NCBI RefSeq assembly: GCF_041224415.1
Contig: NZ_JBGFFE010000011.1
Location: 31,252-95,251, forward strand
DNA length: 64,000 nt
Source: Clostridium_B lapidicellarium
GTDB lineage: Bacteria > Bacillota > Clostridia > Clostridiales > Clostridiaceae
Direction: 5' to 3'
A program made the position numbers and the translations under genes. Shown piece by piece: positions 1-8,212 of the stretch. The notes under the pieces are model-generated. The model worked only from the letters and a program-made list of their open reading frames with translations, was not told the DNA's origin and searched no databases. Each line of letters begins with the position of its first letter. The first letter of the stretch is position 1.

Positions 1-756
1 TTTGAAAGTGAGCTGTTTGGATATTCACAAGGATCGTTTTCGGGAGCAAGAAAAGAAGGAAAAATAGGTAAATTTGAAATAGCAAATGGTGGAACTATAT
101 TTCTCGATGAAATAGGTGAGATGCCGCTTCTAATGCAGGCTAAACTTTTAAGAGTATTACAGTCAGGTGAGATTCAGAAAATTGGTTCTAATAGTTTTGA
201 TAGAGTTGATGTTAGAATTGTTGTTGCTACAAATAAAGATCTAGAGCATATGATAGAGGAGGGAAAATTCAGGGAGGATCTTTATTTTAGGCTTAATACG
301 TTTAAAATAAAAGTACCTCCTCTCAGAGAGAGAGGTAATGATATCGTACTTCTTGCTAAGCATTTTTTAAGATTATATTGTAAAAAGTATAATAAAAATT
401 TAACTTTTTCTGAGAATGTTATAAAAACGTTTAAAAAAAATAAATGGCATGGAAATGTCAGACAGCTTCAAAGTTGTGTTGAGTATTCAGTTATAGTATG
501 CGAAAAGAATATTATAGAAATTAATAACTTACCTGATGAAATTAGAAATTCTGATATGAGTAAAAATGATAATTTGTCAAAATCAGATACATTGAAAGAT
601 ATTATATCTAATATAGAAAAGAAACAGATAATTAATGAACTTAGGAAAACTGGAGGAAATAGAAGTGATGCTATGAAAAAGCTTGGAATGTGCAGAAGAA
701 CATTTTATCGTAAATTAAAAATATATGGTATTGATCCTAATTTATATGGTAAATAA
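1..756 (+). CDS. sigma-54-dependent transcriptional activator, 3' part
   Basis: The reading frame is open from base 1, so the gene starts upstream of the window. The visible 251 residues are the second half of the AAA+ sigma-54 interaction domain and a C-terminal Fis-type helix-turn-helix. Visible motifs are ESELFGY, a variant sigma-54 contact loop GSFSGA (usual form GAFTGA), Walker B FLDEIGEMP, the arginine-finger region REDLYFRLN, and WHGNVRQLQ. The last ~30 residues (NRSDAMKKLGMCRRTFYRKL) form the DNA-binding helix-turn-helix. The sensor domain is outside the window, so the inducer cannot be inferred. Four phased half-sites and a -24/-12 promoter lie directly downstream, so it very likely activates the 929-5207 cassette. 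Confidence 0.93.
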   Translation, partial: FESELFGYSQGSFSGARKEGKIGKFEIANGGTIFLDEIGEMPLLMQAKLLRVLQSGEIQKIGSNSFDRVDVRIVVATNKDLEHMIEEGKFREDLYFRLNTFKIKVPPLRERGNDIVLLAKHFLRLYCKKYNKNLTFSENVIKTFKKNKWHGNVRQLQSCVEYSVIVCEKNIIEINNLPDEIRNSDMSKNDNLSKSDTLKDIISNIEKKQIINELRKTGGNRSDAMKKLGMCRRTFYRKLKIYGIDPNLYGK

Positions 757-758
757 TC

Positions 759-798
759 TTGTATACTTTGTATATAATTGTATACAAGGTATATACAA
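759..798. promoter_or_regulatory. four phased TTGTATA half-sites, candidate activator enhancer
   Basis: TTGTATAC begins at 759 and TTGTATAT at 769 on the plus strand. Their inverted partners GTATACAA and ATATACAA begin at 780 and 791. The four half-sites are spaced 10-11 bp, about one helical turn, and form two overlapping dyads (759-787 and 769-798). They lie about 65-105 bp upstream of the sigma-54 promoter, where enhancer-binding activators normally bind. There is no T-tract, so a terminator is unlikely. Confidence 0.6.
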
Positions 799-835
799 TA
801 ATTAATAAGAAAATTTTGGTAGATATTGAATTTGT

Positions 836-862
836 AATGCTTTTTAGAGCATTATTTTTTTT
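836..862 (+). terminator. terminator of the sigma-54 activator gene
   Basis: The hairpin pairs AATGCT (836-841) with AGCATT (848-853) and is followed by a run of Ts to 862. It would end the activator transcript. Its T-run touches the -24 element of the next promoter. Confidence 0.65.
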
Positions 863-877
863 GGCATTAAATTTGCT
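861..877 (+). promoter_or_regulatory. sigma-54 (-24/-12) promoter
   Basis: The sequence TTGGCATTAAATTTGCT has GG at 863-864 and GC at 875-876. That is exactly 12 bp apart, as required by the TGGCAC-N5-TTGCW consensus. Transcription would begin near 888, about 40 bp before the ATG at 929. With the upstream activator gene and half-sites, it predicts RpoN-dependent control of the AtuA cassette. Confidence 0.8.
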
Positions 878-928
878 GTAAATGTTGAATGTCAGATAAA
901 TAATATATTTTATGGAGAAGGTGCATTT

Positions 929-2287
929 ATGAAAACAATAAGAATTGGAGGGGCTCAAGGATTTTGGGGTGACCTGAATGATGCTCCTGTTGAAATGGCC
1001 AAAAAAGATGATGTAAATTATATTTCCTGTGATTACTTGGCAGAGCTCACTCTATCTATAATGCAAAGGCAGAAAGAGCGTCATCCAGAGGCAGGGTATG
1101 CTAGAGATTTTATAAAGGCGTTGAGAGAAATGCTTCCTATGATCAAGGAAAAGGGAATAAAGGTTTTGACGAATGCAGGGGGAATGAATGTAAAATCTGC
1201 TGTCGAAGCTGCAAAAAATGTGATTAAAGAATCAGGATACAATTTAAAAGTCGGATATGTAGTAGGTGATGATGTAATGGATGTAATATCCGATTTGAGG
1301 AAGCAGGGAATATCCATGAACAATATGGATACCGGTGAATCCATAGATTCAATACTACCGCACATGGTGAATGCAAACGTATATTATGGCTCAGAACCAA
1401 TTGTGGAGTGTCTTGAAGGCGGGGCAGATATAATAATAGTAGGACGTTCTACAGATACAGCTTTGTTTCTGGCACCACTTGAGCATGAATTTGGATGGAA
1501 AAATGGAGAGTGGAATTCCTTGGCTACAGGTATCTTAACGGGTCATCTTTCAGAATGTGGAGCTCAGGCAACTGGAGGAAATTATGATTATGATTGGAGA
1601 AATGTTCCTCATCCAGAGGATCTGGGCTATCCTGTAGCAGAAGTGAGTGAACCTGGGAAAATAATAATGACGAAGACAAAAAATACAGGTGGGCTTGTAA
1701 CCGTTCAGTCCATAGAAGAACAGCTCTTTTATGAAATACATGATCCTAAAAAATATCTTACTCCAGATGTTGTAGCTGATTTTAGTGAAATAAATCTAGA
1801 ACAGATAGGGAAGGATAGGGTTTTGGTTGAAGGTGTAAAGGGTCACAAGAGACCAGATACTTTGAAATTATGTGTTGGGTATACAGAAGGATATAGAAAT
1901 GTAGCATATCTGACTTTTAGCTGGCCGGATGCACTGGACAAAGCAAAGAGAGCTGCTCAGATACTTGATGACAGACTTACAAATAAAAGGCTTGATGCCA
2001 TAGAAAAGAGAATTGAATTTGTAGGATTGAATTCTCTTCACGGTCCCCTTGCGGATGAAATAGAGCAGGAACTCAATGAAGTTGTACTTAGAGTGGCAAT
2101 AAAAACTAAAACCAGGGAAGAGGCAAGCAAACTGACACCTGAAATTGCTCCTTTTATTTTAAATGGACCACCCGCATCGTGTTTCTTTGGAGGAAGAACC
2201 AGACCGGCAGAAGTATTTGCACTGTGGCCTACGCTTATCCCTAGAGATGCAGTTAAACTTGAAGCTCATGTAGAGGAGGTAAAATAA
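929..2287 (+). CDS. AtuA-like protein, large subunit (DUF1446)
   Basis: This 452-residue protein matches the N-terminal DUF1446 part of the AtuA family, whose founder lies in the acyclic-terpene (citronellol/geraniol) utilisation cluster of Pseudomonas. The biochemical activity of AtuA is not established. Seen here are the N-terminal RIGGAQGFWGD, LTNAGGMNV near residue 82, and glycine-rich segments such as GGADIIIVGRSTDTALF. The start has a GGAGAAGG ribosome site. The small C-terminal AtuA domain is a separate gene 2 bp downstream, so the family protein is split. It is the first gene of a sigma-54-controlled operon with a class III CoA-transferase and a CitMHS transporter. That context suggests catabolism of an imported organic acid through a CoA ester. 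Confidence 0.85.
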   Translation: MKTIRIGGAQGFWGDLNDAPVEMAKKDDVNYISCDYLAELTLSIMQRQKERHPEAGYARDFIKALREMLPMIKEKGIKVLTNAGGMNVKSAVEAAKNVIKESGYNLKVGYVVGDDVMDVISDLRKQGISMNNMDTGESIDSILPHMVNANVYYGSEPIVECLEGGADIIIVGRSTDTALFLAPLEHEFGWKNGEWNSLATGILTGHLSECGAQATGGNYDYDWRNVPHPEDLGYPVAEVSEPGKIIMTKTKNTGGLVTVQSIEEQLFYEIHDPKKYLTPDVVADFSEINLEQIGKDRVLVEGVKGHKRPDTLKLCVGYTEGYRNVAYLTFSWPDALDKAKRAAQILDDRLTNKRLDAIEKRIEFVGLNSLHGPLADEIEQELNEVVLRVAIKTKTREEASKLTPEIAPFILNGPPASCFFGGRTRPAEVFALWPTLIPRDAVKLEAHVEEVK

Positions 2288-2289
2288 TC

Positions 2290-2607
2290 ATGATAGTTAA
2301 ATTAAAAGAAATAGCTCATGGAAGATCTGGAGACAAAAGTGATACGGAAAATGTGTGCATATTTGCAAGAGATCCCAAATATTATGATGCAATGAAAAGG
2401 CAGCTTACACCTGAAGCTGTAAAGAAACATTATAAGGGTATAGTGAGGGGTGACGTAATAAGATATGATATTCCACAGCTTTATGGATTCAATTTTGTAT
2501 TGCATCATGCGCTTGATGGGGGTGCAACCCGTTCGTTGAGGCTGGATACACTTGGAAAATGTATGGAAGCTGCACTTTTAAGGTTTGAAATTGATTTGAA
2601 CAAGTAG
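2290..2607 (+). CDS. AtuA-like C-terminal domain protein, small subunit
   Basis: This 105-residue protein corresponds to the C-terminal domain of full-length AtuA proteins; it has the opening LKEIAHGRSGDKSDT and the later ALDGGATRSLRLDTLGK. It starts 2 bp after the large subunit stop, with its ribosome site (GGAGG) inside that gene, so the two are translationally coupled and probably form one complex. The function is unknown, as for the large subunit. Confidence 0.8.
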   Translation: MIVKLKEIAHGRSGDKSDTENVCIFARDPKYYDAMKRQLTPEAVKKHYKGIVRGDVIRYDIPQLYGFNFVLHHALDGGATRSLRLDTLGKCMEAALLRFEIDLNK

Positions 2608-2640
2608 AAGAATTCTGGAAATGAAAGGAGATAATTTAGT

Positions 2641-3816
2641 ATGGTAAAACCACTTGAAGGCATACGTGTTGTAGATTTAACCCGTGTTTTGTCAGGGCCT
2701 TATTGTACCATGCTTTTGGCAGATATGGGTGCAGAGGTAATCAAGATAGAACAACCTGGGAAAGGGGATGACAGTAGGGGGTATCCTCCTTTTCAAAGGG
2801 GAATAAGTGCATATTTTGCAAATTTAAACAGGAATAAAAAGAGTATAACTCTCAACTTAAAAGATCCAAAAGCTAAACAGGTTCTATTTGATCTTATAAA
2901 GATGTCGGATGTAATAGTTGAAAACTTCAAACCTGGTACTATGGATAAATTAGGATTTCCATATGAAAGTGTAAAGACCGTAAATCCAGAAATAATTTAT
3001 GCTTCTATATCTGGATTTGGACAAACGGGTCCTTATAGAAAGCTTCCAGGATATGATGTTATAGCACAGGCTATGAGCGGAATGATGAGTGTTACAGGAT
3101 GGCCGGATTCGCCGCCTACTAGGACAGGAACTGCTATAGGAGATGTTCTGGCGGGACTTAATTGCTGTATAGGAATTTTGGCGGGACTTCAGGGAAAAAA
3201 TACCCATGGAAAGGGTGACAGGATTGACATAGGACTTGTAGACTGTTCTGTAAGTGCAATGGAAACCATAACTGAAATATATATGGTTGAAAATAGGATA
3301 CCTGAACCTATAAGAAATCGTTATGAATTTATATATCCTTATGATTCTTTCGAGGCGAAGGATGGCTGGGTAGTTATAGCTGTAGGAAATGATTCAATAT
3401 GGCAGAGGTTTTGTAATGCCACCGGAAGAACTGATCTACTTGAAGTAGAAAAATTCAAATTGAATAAGAATAGAGTAAATTCACATGACGAGCTTAATAA
3501 AATTGTTACAGACTGGACAAAAAAGCATGAAATAGATGAAATAATAAAAATACTTCAGGCGAAAGGTGTTCCATGTGCTCCTATAAATACCATAGATAGG
3601 GTTGTGAATGATAAGAATATAAGAGAAAGAGAAATGATATGTGAAATAGAACATCCTATAAAGGGAAATATGAAGGTAACCGGATGTCCTATAAAATTTA
3701 TGGAATCTGATCATGTAAGTTATAAGAAAGCACCTACACTTGGAAAAGATAATAAAGAAGTATTTGAAAACCTTTTGAATATGTCTGAAAATGAAGTGAA
3801 CTATTTTAATAGTTAG
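2641..3816 (+). CDS. CaiB/BaiF (class III) CoA-transferase
   Basis: A 391-residue family III CoA-transferase, of the usual length (about 390-430). Family features are the N-terminal LEGIRVVDLTRVLSGPYCTMLLADMGAEVIKIE (given in pieces: PLEGIRVVDLTRV, then LSGPYCTMLLADMGAEV), the segment VIVENFKPGTMDKLG, and GDVLAG at residues 167-172. Asp168 there is the expected catalytic aspartate that carries the acyl anhydride. It would move CoA between carboxylic acids. The acid is unknown, but the CitMHS transporter downstream may import it. The ribosome site is AAAGGAG. Confidence 0.9.
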   Translation: MVKPLEGIRVVDLTRVLSGPYCTMLLADMGAEVIKIEQPGKGDDSRGYPPFQRGISAYFANLNRNKKSITLNLKDPKAKQVLFDLIKMSDVIVENFKPGTMDKLGFPYESVKTVNPEIIYASISGFGQTGPYRKLPGYDVIAQAMSGMMSVTGWPDSPPTRTGTAIGDVLAGLNCCIGILAGLQGKNTHGKGDRIDIGLVDCSVSAMETITEIYMVENRIPEPIRNRYEFIYPYDSFEAKDGWVVIAVGNDSIWQRFCNATGRTDLLEVEKFKLNKNRVNSHDELNKIVTDWTKKHEIDEIIKILQAKGVPCAPINTIDRVVNDKNIREREMICEIEHPIKGNMKVTGCPIKFMESDHVSYKKAPTLGKDNKEVFENLLNMSENEVNYFNS

Positions 3817-3827
3817 TTGATAATAGC

Positions 3828-3884
3828 ATATAAAATTTGACTTAATAGATAATTGTATATATCTATCATAGTCAAATTTTATAT
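3828..3884 (+). terminator. strong intergenic hairpin between CoA-transferase and transporter genes
   Basis: A perfect 15-bp stem pairs ATATAAAATTTGACT (3828-3842) with AGTCAAATTTTATAT (3870-3884), with further pairing possible inside. No long T-run follows, so it may be a partial attenuator or mRNA-stabilising hairpin that lowers or protects part of the operon transcript. Confidence 0.5.
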
Positions 3885-3908
3885 AAATAGAAGTTAAGGG
3901 GGAAGCCA

Positions 3909-5207
3909 ATGATAGCTTTACTTGGTTTTATAACTGTAGGTTCTGCAGTTGTGTTGATAATGAAAAACAAAATGGATCCTATACCAGCACTTATAATAAT
4001 TCCCGTTATTACATGTATATTGTCTGGATTTGGTGGACAAACTAGTAAATTTATAATTAATGGTGTTTTGGATGTAGCTCCAATGGGGACAATGTTTATT
4101 TTTGCAACGCTTTTCTTTGGAATTATAATTGATGCAGGTACTTTGAATCCGATCATTAGAAAAATTTTTAAAATAGTAGGTAAAGATCCGATAAAAATTG
4201 TACTTGGCACTGGAATACTGGCAATGATGGTTCATCTTGATGGAAATGGAGCGGTTACTTTTTTAATAGCTATTCCCGCAATGCTTCCACTATTTGATGC
4301 AGTTGGAATGAGAAGGACTACATTGGCTACAGTAGTGGCTTTAAGTGCCGGACTTATGAATACGGAACCTTGGGCTGGGACAGCTCAAAGATGTACAGTT
4401 GCACTTAAACTGACTACGGCTCAATTATGGAAACCTCTTATTATACCGTTTATAGTAGGGGCAATATGTATATTGTTCATAGATTATAGACTTGCATTGC
4501 AAGAAAAAAGAAGAATTGGAGAAATAGATTTGTCAAATAATGAAATATTTGATCTTGAAATAGATGAAGAAAAAAAGAAAATAGAAAGGCCCAAATTATT
4601 TATTGTAAATATAGCAATTGTACTTTTGACTATTGGAGTATTGATATCAGGGAAAGTTACCCCTGCAATTGCATTTATGGTAGCACTTGCACTGGTATTG
4701 ATCATAAATTATCCTAATGCAAAGGATCAAAAAGATAGAATTAATGCTCATGCAAAAGAAGCTCTTTTGATGTCAGGTATAGTATTTGCCACTGGGGCAC
4801 TTGTAGGAGTTATGAGCGGAACCGGAATGATAAAGGGAATGACAAATTTTCTTGTAAGTATAATTCCTAATGCTCTCGGAAAACATATAGCACTTTTGAC
4901 TGGTATAATTGGAATGCCTGCAAGTCTGATTTTTGATCCGTCATCTTTCTATTTTGGAGTTTTGCCAGTGATAGCAGAAGCAGGAAAAAGTTTTGGAGTT
5001 CCAGTTGTGGAAACAGCAAGGGCAGCATTTTTAGGGGAGATGAATATGGGTTTTCCCATAAGCCCTCTCACCGGAGGTACATTTCTTCTGATATCTCTTG
5101 CAGGAGTTGAACTTGGCGAGCATCAGAAAAAAACATTTCCATATGCTTTTATAGTAACTATAGTAATGCTTATAGCATCAATGGCTATTGGAGTAATCAG
5201 AGTATAA
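3909..5207 (+). CDS. CitMHS-family organic acid transporter
   Basis: A 432-residue polytopic membrane protein of the CitMHS (citrate-metal/proton symporter) family. About 12 hydrophobic segments are visible, with conserved stretches VHLDGNGAVTFLIAIPAMLPLF, given here as VHLDGNGAVTF, MNTEPWAGTAQR near residue 150, and GFPISPLTGGTFLL near the C terminus. A charged central loop (about residues 200-225, EIDEEKKKIERPK) separates the two halves. Known members import citrate or related acids. The substrate here probably feeds the CoA-transferase/AtuA proteins. Last gene of the cassette; start chosen after AAGGGGGAAG. Confidence 0.87.
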   Translation: MIALLGFITVGSAVVLIMKNKMDPIPALIIIPVITCILSGFGGQTSKFIINGVLDVAPMGTMFIFATLFFGIIIDAGTLNPIIRKIFKIVGKDPIKIVLGTGILAMMVHLDGNGAVTFLIAIPAMLPLFDAVGMRRTTLATVVALSAGLMNTEPWAGTAQRCTVALKLTTAQLWKPLIIPFIVGAICILFIDYRLALQEKRRIGEIDLSNNEIFDLEIDEEKKKIERPKLFIVNIAIVLLTIGVLISGKVTPAIAFMVALALVLIINYPNAKDQKDRINAHAKEALLMSGIVFATGALVGVMSGTGMIKGMTNFLVSIIPNALGKHIALLTGIIGMPASLIFDPSSFYFGVLPVIAEAGKSFGVPVVETARAAFLGEMNMGFPISPLTGGTFLLISLAGVELGEHQKKTFPYAFIVTIVMLIASMAIGVIRV

Positions 5208-5238
5208 TATGATTTTTTATTGTTATTGTATAGTAAAT

Positions 5239-5277
5239 AGTGACAGAAAACTATTTAAAAAATAGTTTCCTGTCACT
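5239..5277. terminator. bidirectional terminator between convergent operons
   Basis: AGTGACAG...AACTATT pairs with AATAGTT...CTGTCACT. The hairpin lies between the CitMHS gene (plus) and the M20 amidohydrolase gene (minus) and can serve both. Confidence 0.65.
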
Positions 5278-5329
5278 TCCTGTGCAGATTTTATATTATA
5301 TATATAAAATGTCTATATTTGAATTTTTT

Positions 5330-6511
5330 TCATCCAACATGATTTTCCAGGTATTGTGCCGCACAGTGTGCATATATGGCTGTGCCCAAGGGCAGTACTT
5401 TTTCGTTTACCGTCATTTTGGGATTATGCATGGAGTAAATGTGTCCATCTTTGATGCTTCCTGCGCCAATATTGATCATGACTGATGGTACGCATTCTGC
5501 AATGCTGGTAAAATCTTCTGTGCCACAAGCTGTAGGGATTTCTCTTACTTTTTCCGAAGCCAGGATTTCCCTGCAGTAGTCTGCAATTTCTTTACTGAGG
5601 GCTGGATCATTATATAGAGGTCCAATACCGTATACAAATTCTACAATTGCCTCTCCTCTAAAAGTTACAGCTACATTTTTGCTGATTTCTTCAATTCTCT
5701 TTTTAAGAAATGCACGGTTTTCATTTGTGGTTGCACGAATGGAAGCTTCAATCACTGCATTGCCTGCTAGTGTATTAACCGTATCTCCACCTTGTATTTT
5801 GCCAATAATTACTACTGAATGCTGGCTGCAGGGTATTTCTCTCGAGATAATTTCCTGCAGTGCAATAACGATGTGTGCTGCAATGTTGATTGCATCAACA
5901 CCCTTTTCAGGAGTGCTTCCATGGGCATTTTTACCCTTTACTGTAATGCGTACGGCATCACCTGAGTACAGAGCCGTACCTTTCGCATATGTTATGGAAC
6001 CCACGTCAGATTTCTCATATCCGACTTTAATGTGCATTCCCATTGCTGCATCTACTGTTGGGTTTTTCAATATACCGGCCGCTATCATGTCATTTGCCCC
6101 GGCTAATAATTCCTCTGCAGGCTGAAACATAAATTTAACGGTTCCTTTTAGCTTATCTTCATTTTGCTTTAGGAGTTTTGCAGCACCAAGCAGCATTGCA
6201 GTATGACAATCGTGACCACAGGAATGGCAATTTCCGTTGGTAGCGGCGAAATCCAATCCTGTATTCTCTTTCATGGGAAGTGCATCCATATCTGCACGGA
6301 GCAATATGGTTTTGCCTTGGTTTCCCAAAATGCAGCAAATGCCTGACTTCCCCACAGGGAAAGGAGAAAGGCCGTATTCATTGAGCTTTTTCATAACAAA
6401 TGTTGTGGTTCTTGGAAGGTCAAATCCTGTTTCTGCATAATTGTGTAATGTTCTTCTGTTGGCAACAAGCTCTTTGCTAATACTTAAAGCTTTTTTATAA
6501 TATTTATTCAT
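5330..6511 (-). CDS. M20-family amidohydrolase / aminoacylase
   Basis: A 393-residue M20D-type metal-dependent amidohydrolase, related to N-acyl-amino-acid and indole-3-acetyl-amino-acid hydrolases. The metal-binding motifs are LLRADMDALP (about residue 70), HSCGHDCHTAMLLGAA (about residues 97-112), FMFQPAEE and PTACGTEDF. A dimerisation domain sits between about residues 180 and 295. It lies 19 bp downstream of trpP behind a tryptophan T-box, so it should be induced when charged tRNA-Trp is low. That suggests release of tryptophan from an N-acyl or peptide-like conjugate, which is an inference. The start follows AGGAGGAG. Confidence 0.88.
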   Translation of the reverse strand: MNKYYKKALSISKELVANRRTLHNYAETGFDLPRTTTFVMKKLNEYGLSPFPVGKSGICCILGNQGKTILLRADMDALPMKENTGLDFAATNGNCHSCGHDCHTAMLLGAAKLLKQNEDKLKGTVKFMFQPAEELLAGANDMIAAGILKNPTVDAAMGMHIKVGYEKSDVGSITYAKGTALYSGDAVRITVKGKNAHGSTPEKGVDAINIAAHIVIALQEIISREIPCSQHSVVIIGKIQGGDTVNTLAGNAVIEASIRATTNENRAFLKKRIEEISKNVAVTFRGEAIVEFVYGIGPLYNDPALSKEIADYCREILASEKVREIPTACGTEDFTSIAECVPSVMINIGAGSIKDGHIYSMHNPKMTVNEKVLPLGTAIYAHCAAQYLENHVG

Positions 6512-6530
6512 ATATATTCTTCTCCTCCTG

Positions 6531-7046
6531 TTAGGCCTTCTTAGGTGAAACTATTTTTAACGCTGCATTTACAGCGTTATATAAAACTGAACCCACTACA
6601 GCGTTTATGAAACATGCCGGTAGAACTACTGAAAATAATAATATATTTAATTTTGTAGGTAATCCTGTAATTATTAAAGCTAGAAATAGAAATGTGGTTC
6701 CGCTAACAGCTGTTCCTACAATTGAAGTTAGAACAATTGTTATTTGATTGTTTAGTTTATTTCTTAACGGTTTTAATAATAGGAATAAAATATTCGTTGT
6801 TATTATCTTATCTATGAAGTTTGGTATTTGTCCTCCCGGGAATGCTGTAGTACCTGCTGATAAAATACCTATTACAATTCCAGCGGCAATGCACGTTTTA
6901 TAATCGTCATTGAACAATATTATAATAAATAATACGACCAGGCCAGTACCGGGCTTCATTCCGAAAAATACTGGAGGTATGATCTGGCTTAACACAGTTC
7001 CTATAGCCAAAAATAATGAATTTACGATAATTTTTTTTAATTTCAC
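6531..7046 (-). CDS. trpP: tryptophan transporter TrpP
   Basis: A 171-residue membrane protein with about five hydrophobic segments. It matches the Bacillus TrpP (YhaG) family: IPPVFFGMKPGTGLV near residue 24 and STTAFPGGQIPNFIDK (written here as TTAFPGGQIPNFIDK) near residue 65. These correspond to the FLGGMKPD and TTAFPAGQIPNMIDK stretches of the Bacillus protein. It imports tryptophan. A T-box with a UGG (Trp) specifier lies directly upstream, independently supporting the substrate. The operon continues into the M20 amidohydrolase. Confidence 0.92.
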   Translation of the reverse strand: MKLKKIIVNSLFLAIGTVLSQIIPPVFFGMKPGTGLVVLFIIILFNDDYKTCIAAGIVIGILSAGTTAFPGGQIPNFIDKIITTNILFLLLKPLRNKLNNQITIVLTSIVGTAVSGTTFLFLALIITGLPTKLNILLFSVVLPACFINAVVGSVLYNAVNAALKIVSPKKA

Positions 7047-7140
7047 AATTTACATCTCCTTAATGTTATTTAATATCTGGAAGCCTCCGGAAGCTAACAA
7101 ATAGTTTTACAAATCAATTGAGTCTCAAAAAAACTTTAAT

Positions 7141-7412
7141 AAAAAAACTCCATCCTATAAAAATAGGACGGAGATATTCGCGGTACCACCTAGCTTGTGC
7201 TTGTTTAAAAACACCACTCTTGAATTCAGACACCAACATGTCTTGCCCATTATAACGTACGGCCAACGATAAAGACTACTCTCCAAACAATTTAGATTTC
7301 GGTTTATTCCTAAAAGGTCCATTCACTACCAGTTGTCGTGCTGGAATCACACCACCTCCAGCTCTCTGTAACTAAACGTAATAGCTACTCTTCCTCGTCA
7401 AAGGATTGTTTT
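7141..7412 (-). ncRNA. T-box leader, tryptophan-specific (UGG specifier)
   Basis: Read on the minus strand, the leader has a stem I with GAGGAAGAGTAGCTA at its start, a specifier region GTGAATGGACC, and the T-box AGGTGGTACCGCG (7191-7179). The specifier triplet TGG is at 7321-7319 and is followed by A, as usual. A terminator follows: CTCC.TCCTAT paired across 7173-7148, then a T-run at 7147-7141. Uncharged tRNA-Trp would stabilise the antiterminator and permit trpP expression. Confidence 0.95.
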
Positions 7413-7431
7413 AGTTTATTTATTGTTATTT

Positions 7432-7460
7432 ATAATAATACTTTACAGTGTGTTTGTCAA
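7432..7460 (-). promoter_or_regulatory. sigma-A promoter of the trpP operon
   Basis: On the minus strand TTGACA (7460-7455) and TATTAT (7437-7432) are separated by exactly 17 bp. Transcription would start near 7425, just before the T-box leader. Confidence 0.75.
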
Positions 7461-7714
7461 TAATTTTTTATTTATTGGACAGGGCAAACGCATGAAAAGT
7501 AATATTTTATTACTCAAGGACTGTATATCAAAAAATAAATGTAAAGTATATTATGTTTTCACAATTTTTAGCATAACTCAGAGAAAAATATTCTTAAGTT
7601 ACCGGATAGTCCTCACTACAGGATATATCCCGCAGCATCAAAAACAGGCTCAATTTTATTAAGCTAAAAATATGTGGCTTACAACTGATTAATAATATTA
7701 GGTGCCAGTACTTT

Positions 7715-8212
7715 ATCAAAATGGATTAGGAATTGCAAAAGCGAAAATGGTATTCAAGTCCGGGGTTCTGGTAATTATTCCAGTGATGACCAAAAAGAGA
7801 TCGCACGATTAAATCGTGAACTTTGTAACACAATGGATGCTCTTGATTTATTAAAAAAAGCCATAGGAATTTTGGTAAAATGACAGAAGCAATCTATCTT
7901 GAAGTTCTTAATAAACATGAGGAACTCAAGAGGAAACGCCGGGTTTCTATCATTGTAATGATTCATGTATAAGGCGCTTCACGTTCAGGGTATAATTCGT
8001 GGCTGCACCGCCTGCCATCCGGTAGACAAAAGAGAAAGAAGGCTGTATCCTATTATTACAAAGGATTCTGATTTCAGCAGTAAGCTGGAAAACATTCTAA
8101 ATGGGCAGTTTAACCTTATTGCACCAAATGTAGTATGGTGTACAGATATTACATATCTTTGGACTGATGCGGGTTTTGTATACCTCACAAGTATTATGGA
8201 TTCCAACAGCTT
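7715..8212 (+). pseudogene. IS3-family transposase remnant (orfA/orfB fragments)
   Basis: Conceptual translation in shifting frames gives an OrfA C terminus (DDQKEIARLNRELCNTMDAL, then DLLKKAIGILVK, stop at 7880). It is followed by an OrfB start (MTEAIYLEVLNKHEELKRKR), an internal piece (ASRSGYNSWLHRLPSGRQKR), and the catalytic-core start FNLIAPNVVWCTDITYLWTD with LTSIMD. This is the IS150-like branch of IS3. At least two frameshifts, a large internal deletion and the missing DDE C terminus make it non-functional. Confidence 0.8.

Noticed and set aside
5240..5485. 81-residue open frame at the 3' end of the M20 gene
   Set aside because: It starts inside the bidirectional terminator and is antisense to the amidohydrolase, so it is a shadow frame.
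7423..7662. 79-residue open frame upstream of the IS3 remnant
   Set aside because: No ribosome site and no recognisable family; it overlaps the trpP promoter region and looks like chance.
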